From assembly GCF_020809045.1 (NCBI RefSeq), contig NZ_CP078079.1:496001-560000 (forward strand): a stretch of 64,000 nucleotides of DNA. The letters are read 5' to 3'. The notes beneath the pieces are model-generated. The model made no database searches, was not told the DNA's origin, and saw only the letters and a list, made by a program, of their open reading frames with translations. The position numbers and the translations under genes are program-made. Positions 24,826 through 32,632 of this stretch are shown piece by piece. This stretch comes from Pseudarthrobacter sp. L1SW (GTDB lineage: Bacteria; Actinomycetota; Actinomycetes; Actinomycetales; Micrococcaceae). Position 1 is the first letter of the stretch, and every line of letters starts with the position of its first letter.

Positions 24826-25809
24826 TTAGCGGGAAGCGGACGGCCCGGCGCCTCTCGGATTCCGGCTCCTGCGCCGGGTCAGCCCCACGCCCACCAGGCA
24901 CACCAGCCCGCCAACCAGGCCCAGGACGGCGGGAATTTCACCGAGCAGCAGCCAGGAAATCAGGATGGTGGTGCCGGGTACCAGATAAGTGGTGGCCGCC
25001 AGCTTCCCGGCGTCCACCAGCGAGAGCGCGTACGCCCAGGTGGTGAAGGCGATCGCTGTTGGGAAGACGCCCAGGTAGGCGAGCCCCCAGGTTGCCTGCG
25101 GCGGGGCCGCCTGCACTTCGCTGATCAGCTGGCCGGCAAAGGGCAGGCAACACAGCGCGCCCACAACGATCCCGAACCACGTGGCCTGTGCGGCGGGAAA
25201 CTTCCGCAGCACAGGCTTCTGGATGATGACGCTGACTGCGGCGAGCACGGCGGCAAGGAGGCATAGCAGCACGCCTGCGACGTCCGCCGTCGTGCGTCCC
25301 CCGGGCATGGACGCCTGGCCGGACCCGAAGGCGATGAGTGCCACCCCGGCGAAGGCAACCAGGCTCCCGATGATCAGCCAGCGCGGGAAGCCTTCCTTGA
25401 GGAAAATGCCGGCCATGATGGCCACCAGGATCGGGTTGACATTGATCAGCAGGGCACTGGTTCCGGCGTCAAGCACATGCTCTGCGGCGTTCAGCGCCAC
25501 GTTGTACCCGCCGAACCACATCACTCCGTAGCCCAGGATGGGCCACCATTCCCGGCCCCGGGGAAGCAGCCGGCTCTTCAGCAGTTGGGGGAGGACCAGC
25601 ACGGCCAGGACGACGGCGGCAATCGCCAGCCTGCCGAGCGTCAGGGAGCCGGGGGAAAAGTGCGGGCCGATTGCCCGGATACCCACAAAGGCCGATGCCC
25701 AGAGGACCACGGTAACCACCATGGAGGCCACCCCGAGCGCCTTCACCCGGGTGGCGGCGGCCTGGGGTGGTGCGGTGGTGGTCCGGCTGGCGGGGCTGGT
25801 TGAAGGCAT
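24826..25809 (-). CDS. EamA/DMT-family transporter
   Basis: A 327-residue drug/metabolite-type carrier with ten predicted membrane helices in two EamA repeats (about 28-160 and 175-315). The second repeat ends GLVGGLVCLVGVGLTRRR. Substrates for the family range from amino acids to nucleobases and cannot be told here. The ATG follows TAGATT by 6 nt (25816-25821), again suggesting a leaderless message. The first of three same-strand genes in which each stop codon overlaps the next -10 box. Confidence 0.9.
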   Translation of the reverse strand: MPSTSPASRTTTAPPQAAATRVKALGVASMVVTVVLWASAFVGIRAIGPHFSPGSLTLGRLAIAAVVLAVLVLPQLLKSRLLPRGREWWPILGYGVMWFGGYNVALNAAEHVLDAGTSALLINVNPILVAIMAGIFLKEGFPRWLIIGSLVAFAGVALIAFGSGQASMPGGRTTADVAGVLLCLLAAVLAAVSVIIQKPVLRKFPAAQATWFGIVVGALCCLPFAGQLISEVQAAPPQATWGLAYLGVFPTAIAFTTWAYALSLVDAGKLAATTYLVPGTTILISWLLLGEIPAVLGLVGGLVCLVGVGLTRRRSRNPRGAGPSASR

Positions 25810-25936
25810 GAGGCAAATCTAGCGGCGTGCCGGTGTTGCTGGCTGGCGGAAATCAGCCATGTCTGGGCAAGTTCCTGCCAAAAGGCGGGCCGCCCCCGCA
25901 GCCCCGGGTACCGGCTCCTCGGCTAGGATGCGGTTT

Positions 25937-26620
25937 ATGGTCTCAAACCCGGCTCCACCCCGCGATTCTGCACGCCTTGCCAGGAAGGTCATCTGGATCA
26001 TCCTTGCGCTGATTGTGGCCGGTTGTGTTGCCTGGTACTCGGTGCTGACGCTGGGGAAGCCACCGGAATCGGCGCCCCAGCCGGGAGGTGCCGAGCAGCT
26101 CGTGCGGACGGACAGCCACCGGCTGACCAGCCCGGCCGTGGAGAAGGCACAGTTGGTGGAGTTCCTCGATTTCGAATGCCCGTCCTGCGGTTCCATCCAC
26201 CCGGTGGTGGAGGAATTCAAGGCGGAGTTCGGAGACAGGATCACGTTCGTCCACCGGCACTTCCCCTTGTCCGCCCACCCGAATTCGGGGCAGGCGGCCC
26301 TGGCAGCCGAGGCCGCCGGCCAGCAGGGGCAGTACCAGCAGATGGCGAACCGGCTGTTTGAAACCCAGGTGCAATGGGCCGGGAGCCAGCAGTCCCAGGC
26401 TCCCCTCTTCCGCACCTACGCCGAGCAGTTGGGACTGGACCTTTCCCGGTTCGATGCCGCAGTGGCCGACCCCAAGACGGAGGAGCGCATCCTGGCCGAC
26501 ATTGCGGACGGCGAGGCGCTGGGCGTGACCGGAACCCCCACCTTTTTCCTCAACGGCGAAAAGCTCACGCTGACCACCAAGGCGGATTTCCGGCAGAAGC
26601 TCGCGGACGCCGCCAAGTAG
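25937..26620 (+). CDS. DsbA-like thiol oxidoreductase, membrane-anchored
   Basis: A 227-residue protein with one N-terminal helix (about 18-38) and an extracytoplasmic thioredoxin/DsbA domain. The redox motif is C81-P-S-C84 in LVEFLDFECPSCGSIHP, and the cis-Pro loop is VTGTPTFFLNG. It probably forms or isomerises disulfides in exported proteins. The helical insert (FRTYAEQLGLDLSRFDAAVAD) is of DsbA type. ATG 25937 is 7 nt after TAGGAT; the AGGA could also serve as a ribosome site. Confidence 0.9.
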   Translation: MVSNPAPPRDSARLARKVIWIILALIVAGCVAWYSVLTLGKPPESAPQPGGAEQLVRTDSHRLTSPAVEKAQLVEFLDFECPSCGSIHPVVEEFKAEFGDRITFVHRHFPLSAHPNSGQAALAAEAAGQQGQYQQMANRLFETQVQWAGSQQSQAPLFRTYAEQLGLDLSRFDAAVADPKTEERILADIADGEALGVTGTPTFFLNGEKLTLTTKADFRQKLADAAK

Positions 26621-26637
26621 GCCCGTTCCGCCGGTGA

Positions 26638-27693
26638 CTACCGGGCGCCCGCCCATTCCAGGAGGCGTTCCACCGGCCAGGTGGTGATGATGCGGTCAGC
26701 GGGGACCCCGTTCCGCTCGGCACGCTCGGCTCCGTACTGCAGGAAGTCCAGTTGGCCCGGCGCGTGGGCATCGCTGTCGATGGAGAACAGGCAGCCGGCA
26801 TCGAGCGCCAGCTGGATCAGGGCGTCCGGCGGGTCCTGCCGCTCCGGCCGCGAGTTGATCTCCACCGCAACGTTGTGTTCGGCGCAGGCGGCGAACACCT
26901 CCTTGGCGTCGAATTCCGACGGCGGGCGCGTGCCCCGCGATCCCTCCACCAGGCGCCCGGTGCAGTGGCCCAGGACGTTGGTGTGCGGGTCCTGGATTCC
27001 GCCGAGCATCCGCCGGGTCATGGTCCTGCCGTCCGCGCGGAGCTTTGAATGAACGCTGGCCACCACGATGTCCAGGCGGTCCAGCAGCTCAGGTTCCTGG
27101 TCCAGGTCCCCGGATTCCAGGATGTCCACCTCGATGCCGGCCAGCAGCCGCACCGGGTCGGCAGCCTGCGCGTCGTCGAGCCCGGGGTGGGTGCCGGGAT
27201 TGCCGCTGTTGATGGATTCCACCACGTCCAGCTGCTGCAGGAGGCGTTCGGCCGAGAGGCCGTTCGCGATGGTGAGGTTGGGCGAGTGGTCCGTGAGTGC
27301 GAGGTAGTCCCTGCCCAGCACCCCGGCGGCCGCCACCATCAGCTCGATGGGGGAGCCGCCGTCGGACCATTCGCTGTGGCTGTGCAGGTCGCCCCGCAGG
27401 GCCTCCCGGATGGAAGCTCCGCCGGAAACCAGCGGCTGGGCGCCCTTCTCGCGGAGGTCGGTGAGGTAATCCGGGACCTCGCCCTCCACCGCCTGCCGGA
27501 TCACCTGGTACGTCCGGTCGCCAATGCCCTTCATTGACTTCAGCCGGCCGTTGCGGGCACGTGCGGCCACTTCCTCCGGCGGCAACGGGCTGATGGCCGC
27601 TGCCGCCTTGCGGAACGCCTGGACCTTGAAGGTGGCGGCGCGTCCGCGCTCCAGCCAGAAGGCGATCTCGTTGAGCGCTGCTACGGCATCCAT
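26638..27693 (-). CDS. PHP-domain phosphoesterase with helix-hairpin-helix N-terminus (PolX-like)
   Basis: A 351-residue protein. The N-terminal part (about 1-85; LKSMKGIGDRTYQVIRQAVEGE) is a DNA-polymerase-X-like helix-hairpin-helix region without a polymerase domain. The PHP hydrolase part has the metal ligands in order: GDLHSHSEWSDG, ALTDHSPN, GIEVDIL, VASVHS, LGHCTGR and SIDSDAHAP. All expected His/Asp/Glu positions look intact. It may be a phosphoesterase acting on nucleic acid ends or a small phosphate ester. It converges on the DsbA-like gene. Confidence 0.88.
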   Translation of the reverse strand: MDAVAALNEIAFWLERGRAATFKVQAFRKAAAAISPLPPEEVAARARNGRLKSMKGIGDRTYQVIRQAVEGEVPDYLTDLREKGAQPLVSGGASIREALRGDLHSHSEWSDGGSPIELMVAAAGVLGRDYLALTDHSPNLTIANGLSAERLLQQLDVVESINSGNPGTHPGLDDAQAADPVRLLAGIEVDILESGDLDQEPELLDRLDIVVASVHSKLRADGRTMTRRMLGGIQDPHTNVLGHCTGRLVEGSRGTRPPSEFDAKEVFAACAEHNVAVEINSRPERQDPPDALIQLALDAGCLFSIDSDAHAPGQLDFLQYGAERAERNGVPADRIITTWPVERLLEWAGAR

Positions 27694-27745
27694 CCGTCCA
27701 TCTTTACTCGTCCCGTCCGCCCCGTGGCGGTGTTTTTGGCCGATT

Positions 27746-27774
27746 TTGGATAATTCCTGCCTAGGCCCTATAGT
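27746..27774 (+). promoter_or_regulatory. Promoter of the tRNA cluster
   Basis: TTGGAT (27746-27751) and TATAGT (27769-27774) are separated by exactly 17 bp, a good housekeeping sigma promoter, about 85 bp upstream of tRNA-Glu. It lies in the gap from the PHP gene start and is the only obvious promoter for the cluster. Confidence 0.75.
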
Positions 27775-27858
27775 TTTAGAGTCCAGTTCGGAGAAACGCA
27801 AAGGACAAAGACGGAAAGCCCCGCTTTACGCCTTTTATTTTGTTCCGAACGGGTTCTG

Positions 27859-27931
27859 GCCCCCATCGTCTAGCGGCCTAGGACACCGCCCTTTCACGGC
27901 GGCGGCACGGGTTCGAATCCCGTTGGGGGTA
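27859..27931 (+). tRNA. tRNA-Glu (UUC anticodon)
   Basis: A 73-nt cloverleaf: acceptor GCCCCCA pairs with TGGGGGT (G1-U72 wobble), anticodon TTC lies in the loop CTTTCAC, and the T-loop is the standard TTCGAAT on a CGGG stem. No CCA is encoded. Confidence 0.97.
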
Positions 27932-28022
27932 CGCAAGGAACTGGTCAAGCAGGCAGAAAATGTCTGGTAGGCTGGAGGCCTTGAAAAAAGCAGTAGCGAT
28001 ACTGTGGAAGCAAGAAAAGCAA

Positions 28023-28096
28023 GGCCCTGTAGCGCAGTTGGTTAGCGCGCCGCCCTGTCACGGCGGAGGTCGCGGGTTCAAGTCCCGTCAGGGTCG
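28023..28096 (+). tRNA. tRNA-Asp (GUC anticodon)
   Basis: A 74-nt cloverleaf: acceptor GGCCCTG pairs with CAGGGTC (one G-U pair), anticodon GTC in CTGTCAC, T-loop TTCAAGT. It lies 91 bp after tRNA-Glu and lacks an encoded CCA. Confidence 0.97.
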
Positions 28097-28144
28097 CTCT
28101 GATTGTTGGAAGCAATTCCGGCTCTCATGGTGACTAGTCACCTA

Positions 28145-28220
28145 GGCTCTGTAGCTCAGTTGGTAGAGCGTTCGACTGAAAATCGAAAGGTCACCGGATC
28201 GACGCCGGTCGGAGCCACCA
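28145..28220 (+). tRNA. tRNA-Phe (GAA anticodon), CCA encoded
   Basis: A 76-nt cloverleaf: acceptor GGCTCTG/CGGAGCC, anticodon GAA in CTGAAAA, and an encoded CCA end. The T-arm is ACCGG-ATCGACG-CCGGT, so position 54 is A instead of the near-universal T. It is the last gene of the cluster, 6 bp before a terminator. Confidence 0.96.
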
Positions 28221-28226
28221 CTGGGA

Positions 28227-28256
28227 AGCATCAGTTCTTCGGAACTGGTGCTTTTC
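28227..28256 (+). terminator. Intrinsic terminator after the tRNA cluster
   Basis: An 11-bp stem (28227-28237 with 28242-28252, one G-T pair) with a stable TTCG tetraloop is followed by TTTTC. It closes the tRNA operon. Confidence 0.9.
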
Positions 28257-28367
28257 TGCTTAACGCCCGTCCCCGGTGTTCCGGACCTCCCCTGCGCGGG
28301 CGCCTGCTTCTGCCGTTAAGCCTCAGCCAAGGGATAGGGTTGGGAGCAACAGAAGGGGGAGTGCCTG

Positions 28368-28829
28368 ATGGAATACCAGAACCCACAACCCGAGGCGGCC
28401 ATCCAGGGCCGCGCCGTGCCGGTCCCAGCGCCGGTTTCCGCCCTGGGCCGCACCGTAATCTCCGAAACAGCCGTTGCCAAGGTGGCAGGAATCGCCGCCC
28501 GCGCCGTCCCCGGGGTCTATTCACTGGGGTCAGGACCGTCACGCGCCCTGGGCGCCATCCGGGACGCCGTCGGCAGTTCGGACCATGCTGCCGGGGTGCA
28601 TGCTGAAGTCGGCGAAACCCAGGTTGCCGTGGACATCAGCCTGGTGGCCAGCTACGGAACTCCACTCCACTCCCTCGCCGACCAGGTCCGGGCGGCCGTC
28701 TACCGTGCGGTCGAGGAGCTCGTGGGACTCCAGGTCATCGAGGTCAACGTGGAGGTCACGGACGTCTACGTGCCGCCTCCCGTCAAGCCAACCACCCCAG
28801 GAACTGCAGAAAGGGAGGCGCTGCTGTGA
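28368..28829 (+). CDS. Asp23/Gls24-family envelope stress protein
   Basis: A 153-residue alkaline-shock-type protein. The domain starts at GRTVISETAVAKVAGIAARAVPGV and ends with the strand VIEVNVEVTDVYV, the complete Asp23 fold. Such proteins polymerise under the membrane, held by an AmaP-type anchor. It is the first of five genes that each overlap the next by 4 bp (GTGA/ATGA). Upstream, TAGGGT (about 28335) is a possible -10 box and GGGGGAG precedes the ATG. Confidence 0.92.
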   Translation: MEYQNPQPEAAIQGRAVPVPAPVSALGRTVISETAVAKVAGIAARAVPGVYSLGSGPSRALGAIRDAVGSSDHAAGVHAEVGETQVAVDISLVASYGTPLHSLADQVRAAVYRAVEELVGLQVIEVNVEVTDVYVPPPVKPTTPGTAEREALL

Positions 28830-29017
28830 ACCTCACCGTAGCCGGTATGGCGATGGGCGCGTTCGTCGCCTTCATGTCCCTGCAGTTCGGCCTGTGGGGC
28901 TTCCTTATCTCCCTGCTCTTCATGGCGGTCGGAGCGCTGCTGGGCCGCGCCGCGGAGGGCAAACTGGACCTGCGCGGCGTGCTGGATGCCATCATCGGCC
29001 GGCGCTCATCCTCATGA
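28826..29017 (+). CDS. Small membrane protein of Asp23 operon (DUF2273-like)
   Basis: A 63-residue protein with two close membrane helices (about 3-20 and 22-42) joined by a short turn, then a basic tail. Size, topology and place between two Asp23-type genes match the DUF2273 family found in alkaline-shock operons. The GTG start overlaps the previous stop. Confidence 0.85.
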   Translation: MNLTVAGMAMGAFVAFMSLQFGLWGFLISLLFMAVGALLGRAAEGKLDLRGVLDAIIGRRSSS

Positions 29018-29394
29018 GTTCGTCCGCGCCGGCCGTGCGGGCGCAGGTGCTCAACGGCCACAACCGCATCAGCACCCAGGCGCTGACCAGCCTCGCAAAG
29101 GCGGCGGCAGCCCAGGCACTGGGCGTCGATGCACAGGACGTCAGGGCTGATTGGACCGACGACGACGGCCTGCTGGCGCTGTCCCTCGTCGCGCCGATCA
29201 GCGCACCGCCGCTGCAGGCGGCAGCCCGCGACCCCCACCGGGTGGAGGCTTTCGGCGGCTCCATCTGGGACCGCGCCGTCCGCGCCAAAGCCCACATCCT
29301 TCGTACCGTGGCAGAGCTCAGCGGCGCACAGCTGAGCCGGGTGGATATCAGGATCAGCGGCGTCAGGACCAGCCAAGGAGGGCGGGTGCAGTGA
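29014..29394 (+). CDS. Second Asp23/Gls24-like protein
   Basis: A 126-residue protein with a shortened Asp23-like fold: NGHNRISTQALTSLAKAAAAQALGVD at the start and LSGAQLSRVDIRISGVR at the end, matching the first-helix and last-strand regions of the first Asp23 gene. It is probably a partner subunit. Starts at ATGA overlap with the DUF2273-like gene. Confidence 0.78.
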   Translation: MSSSAPAVRAQVLNGHNRISTQALTSLAKAAAAQALGVDAQDVRADWTDDDGLLALSLVAPISAPPLQAAARDPHRVEAFGGSIWDRAVRAKAHILRTVAELSGAQLSRVDIRISGVRTSQGGRVQ

Positions 29395-30047
29395 ACAGGA
29401 CCCGGCAGGGCAGCAGCGCGGAAGTTTCCATTCCCCGGACGCGGGTCCGCAACGCCAATGGGCCCGACATGGAGCGGATCCTGCGGCGGGAAACGCATTC
29501 AACCCGTGCGGTGGTGGCAACCGTTGCCGCAGTCGTCGTCATGGTGCTGGCCGCGTACGGCCTCCTGGAAGCTGCTGTGCATGCCATCGGCGAACCACCA
29601 TGGCTCATCGATCCCCAAGTGGCGGCGCAGCGCATCGTGGCGTTGCCTGAAGGTATCCCGCCGCTGCTGCTGGGCGCCATCGGTGCCGTGCTGGCGATGG
29701 TTGGCCTGATCTTCTTCCTCAACGGGGTACTGCCCGGACGGCGTGCCAGGCACCTTCTGGCACCAAGCGGACGCGGAGGCGACGGACCCGCCGTGGTGGT
29801 GGATGACGAGGTCATCGCGTCCTCGCTGGCCCGGCGGGCCCGGCTCGCCGCCAACGTCACACCCGAACAGGTGATGGTGGTGGTCTCCCAGCGGCAGGTG
29901 GTGGTGAATGTCCGGCCAACGTCCGGCGTGCCTGTCCAGGGCGAAAGCGTGCTCGCCGCCGTCCAGGACGAGCTCGACGAGATGGGACTCGACCCCTCAC
30001 CCGAGGTCCGCATCAACGTGGCGCCGTCCGGGGTGATCGGGGCATGA
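29391..30047 (+). CDS. Membrane protein of the Asp23 operon (DUF6286-like)
   Basis: A 218-residue protein: a basic cytosolic N-terminus, two membrane helices (about 40-65 and 88-110) and a C-terminal soluble domain (about 130-218; VVVDDEVIASSLARRARLAANVTPEQV) that resembles an Asp23/AmaP alkaline-shock domain. AAGGAGG lies upstream of GTG 29391. Its place between the Asp23 genes and the AmaP-like gene suggests membrane anchoring of the complex. Family name is tentative. Confidence 0.75.
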   Translation: MNRTRQGSSAEVSIPRTRVRNANGPDMERILRRETHSTRAVVATVAAVVVMVLAAYGLLEAAVHAIGEPPWLIDPQVAAQRIVALPEGIPPLLLGAIGAVLAMVGLIFFLNGVLPGRRARHLLAPSGRGGDGPAVVVDDEVIASSLARRARLAANVTPEQVMVVVSQRQVVVNVRPTSGVPVQGESVLAAVQDELDEMGLDPSPEVRINVAPSGVIGA

Positions 30048-30655
30048 ACAGCACCCCAAGCCTTCTCAACCGGATCCTGGTCGCCGTCCTGGGCATCAAG
30101 CTCCTGGCCATAGGCGTGCTGTTGATGTTGCTGGCAGCCGTGCCGGCGGTCAGGCCGTGGTGGCACGCCTGGTCCGCGGGACTTTGGGATACGGCCAACA
30201 GCGCCTTCAACGCCACCCGGTTCCCTGGCCGCACGGAGAGCTGGCTGTGGATTGTGGTGGCCTTCGCCCTGCTGGTGCTGATCGGCCTCATGGTGGCCTG
30301 GATCGCGCAGCAGGGCAAGGGCCGCTTCAACCTGCTGGCCGCCGAGTACGATCCCGGCGACGTTCCCGGGGATGTCCGGATCAGCGGGGGAGTGGCGGAG
30401 CAAGCCCTCAGGCAGGCCCTCGCCGGCCGGCCGGACCTTGCCGGTGCCACGGTGGTTACCTATGACGTTAAAGGGTCCCCGGCCCTGAAGGTGCGGCTCC
30501 TGCCCCGGCAGGGCGTCGCACCGCACCTGCTCGCCGCGGAAGTCGCCGGGCTGCTGGATTCCCTGGAGGACGTGGTGGGCAGGAAGATTCCCGTGCTCAT
30601 CCACATCGGCGCCGGGGCGCGGACGCGCTTCGGCAGGGCCGAGCGCGTCCGCTGA
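30044..30655 (+). CDS. AmaP-like membrane anchor of alkaline-shock proteins
   Basis: A 203-residue protein with an N-terminal hairpin of two helices (about 8-35 and 65-88), separated by an extracytoplasmic segment, and a C-terminal cytosolic domain (VRISGGVAEQALRQALAGRPDLAGATVVTY...), the layout of AmaP, which tethers Asp23 to the membrane. Last of the five overlapping genes; it converges on the GH13 gene with a 4-bp gap. Confidence 0.8.
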   Translation: MNSTPSLLNRILVAVLGIKLLAIGVLLMLLAAVPAVRPWWHAWSAGLWDTANSAFNATRFPGRTESWLWIVVAFALLVLIGLMVAWIAQQGKGRFNLLAAEYDPGDVPGDVRISGGVAEQALRQALAGRPDLAGATVVTYDVKGSPALKVRLLPRQGVAPHLLAAEVAGLLDSLEDVVGRKIPVLIHIGAGARTRFGRAERVR

Positions 30656-30659
30656 ACTC

Positions 30660-32492
30660 CTAGCTCCTGGTGAGGTAGACGGCGCAGTCCACCGGCACCT
30701 CACTCATCTGTTCCCATTCCGAGGCAGGCTCCGTGCCGCTGGACAGCTCCACGGAATAGCCTTCCGGGATGGGGGCGGAGGCAAAGCCCATGTTGGCCAG
30801 GACCAGGACATCTCCATTGTGGAAGCCCAGCAGCCCGCTTTCCGGCGCGTGGACCTCGGCCCATTCAAGGGAACCCTTGCCGAGGTTGCGGGCGGACCGG
30901 AAGGCCAGTGCGGCCCGGTAAAGCTGCAGCGTGGAGCCCTCCTCGATTTCCTGTTGGTCGGCTGCCAGCGGGCCGAAGCTCTCGGGCTGCGGAAGCCAGG
31001 GCGGGGCCGCTTCGCCCGGGAAGGACCCTGAGAAGCCGTAACCGGGTTGTTCCGCCGCCCACGGCAGCGGGACGCGGCACCCGTCCCGTCCGGTTTCCGC
31101 CCCCTGCGTCCGGAAAAAGGTGGGGTCCTGGCGGGCCTCCGCCGGAAGCGTGGTGTGCTCAGGGAGTCCCAGTTCCTCGCCCTGGTACAGGTAGGCGGAA
31201 CCCGGAAGTGCCAGCTCCACCAAGGTGGCGGCCCGGGCCCGGGCCACTCCCAGGGCGGCATCCGGCTGCTCATCGTCCGCCGCGATGCCCTTGGGAAAGG
31301 TGGTGGGATCCTTGAGGCCGAAGCGGGTGGAATGGCGGACGGTGTCATGGTTGCTCAGGACCCAGGTGCAGGGTGCACCCACGGCTGCGGCGGCTTTCAA
31401 GGACGCGTCAATTGCCTCGGACATCCGTTCTGCATCCCAGCCTGCCATCAGGAAGTCGAAGTTGAAGGCCTGCTGCATTTCGTCCTGCCGGACATACAGG
31501 GCCAGCCGCTCCGCTGGTTCCACCCAGGCCTCGGCCACCATCATCCGGTCGCTGCCGTACTCCGACAGGACGCGGTGCCAGTCGCGGTAAATCTCATGCA
31601 CGCCGTCCTGGTCGAAAAAGGGCGACGGCGGATACACGGGGGATACGGCGCGGTGGGGCTCCTCAGCATCGGTGTGCGCACCAGGCGCGTCGCCGGGCAG
31701 GGAGGGTTCCCTGTGCACCTCCACTTTGCCCTCAGCCGCCTTGCCCTCAGCTGATGTACCTTCAACCATTGCCGCGACCCCATCCCAGTCCGGCAGGCCG
31801 GCCTCCTTGACCATCCCGTGGGCAACGTCCACCCGGAAGCCATCCGCTCCACGGTCCAGCCAGAAGCGGAGGACGGAACGCATTTCCTCCCGCACTTCCT
31901 GGTTTTCCCAGTTCAGGTCCGGTTGCTTCGTGTCGAACAGGTGGAGGTACCACTCACCGGGGGAGCCGTCCGCCTCGGTGATCCGGGTCCACGCCGGTCC
32001 TCCGAAAATCGATTTCCAGTTGTTCGGTGCCCGGTTGCCGTCGCCGGATCCGGGCACCTCGTCTTTTCCGTGGCGGAAGATGTAGCGGTCGCGTTCAGGG
32101 GAACCCGGCGGGGCCGCAAGGGCTTCCCGGAACCATTCGTGTTCGTCGGAGGTGTGGTTGGGGACCAGGTCCACGATGACCTTCATGCCTCGCCGGTGAC
32201 TTTCCTGCAACATCGCATCGAAATCCGCCAGGGACCCGAAGAGGGGGTCGACCTGCCGGTAATCCGCAACGTCGTAGCCGCCGTCGGCCTGGGGAGATTT
32301 GTAGAACGGCGACAGCCAAATGGCATCCACTCCCAGCCGTTCCAGGTAGGGCAGGCGGTCCATTACCCCGCGGAGGTCGCCCATGCCATCACCGTTGCCG
32401 TCCGCGAAGGACCGGGGGTAGATCTGGTAGACGACGGCATCGGCCCACCATTCCCGGGAAGTGTCGGAGGCAGGAACGGCCGGGTTGGACAT
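30660..32492 (-). CDS. GH13 alpha-glucosidase (oligo-1,6-glucosidase/trehalose-synthase-like group)
   Basis: A 610-residue cytosolic glycoside hydrolase. N-terminal WWADAVVYQIYPRSFADGNGDGMGDLRG, then the catalytic triad near Asp222 (GFRVDVAHG), Glu321 (VAEAW) and Asp383 (SNHDTVRH). DLVPNHTSDEH is the domain-B entry block. It has no signal peptide, so it acts on imported alpha-glucosides. It is divergent from the sugar ABC operon across a perfect LacI-type operator, so the two are probably co-regulated. A charged insertion (about 245-285; AEGKAAEGKVEVHREP) is unusual and may be a surface loop. Confidence 0.93.
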   Translation of the reverse strand: MSNPAVPASDTSREWWADAVVYQIYPRSFADGNGDGMGDLRGVMDRLPYLERLGVDAIWLSPFYKSPQADGGYDVADYRQVDPLFGSLADFDAMLQESHRRGMKVIVDLVPNHTSDEHEWFREALAAPPGSPERDRYIFRHGKDEVPGSGDGNRAPNNWKSIFGGPAWTRITEADGSPGEWYLHLFDTKQPDLNWENQEVREEMRSVLRFWLDRGADGFRVDVAHGMVKEAGLPDWDGVAAMVEGTSAEGKAAEGKVEVHREPSLPGDAPGAHTDAEEPHRAVSPVYPPSPFFDQDGVHEIYRDWHRVLSEYGSDRMMVAEAWVEPAERLALYVRQDEMQQAFNFDFLMAGWDAERMSEAIDASLKAAAAVGAPCTWVLSNHDTVRHSTRFGLKDPTTFPKGIAADDEQPDAALGVARARAATLVELALPGSAYLYQGEELGLPEHTTLPAEARQDPTFFRTQGAETGRDGCRVPLPWAAEQPGYGFSGSFPGEAAPPWLPQPESFGPLAADQQEIEEGSTLQLYRAALAFRSARNLGKGSLEWAEVHAPESGLLGFHNGDVLVLANMGFASAPIPEGYSVELSSGTEPASEWEQMSEVPVDCAVYLTRS

Positions 32493-32518
32493 TTGGTTCC
32501 TCTCAGATAACTTTTTGA

Positions 32519-32532
32519 TGTAAACGCTTGCA
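32519..32532. promoter_or_regulatory. LacI-family operator between glucosidase and sugar transporter
   Basis: TGTAAACGCTTGCA matches the LacI/PurR-family consensus TGNAANCGNTTNCA at every fixed position. It lies 26 bp upstream of the glucosidase ATG and about 100 bp before the binding-protein gene, so one repressor could control both directions. The likely protein is the LacI regulator at 36236. Confidence 0.85.
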
Positions 32533-32632
32533 TAACCACGAGCAACATTACTAGTGTGATGGTCACCACATCAACCTCACCTAGCAAGCGCACTGCCGAC
32601 TTACTTGTCACTCAGCGAGGAGCTTCAAGCCC

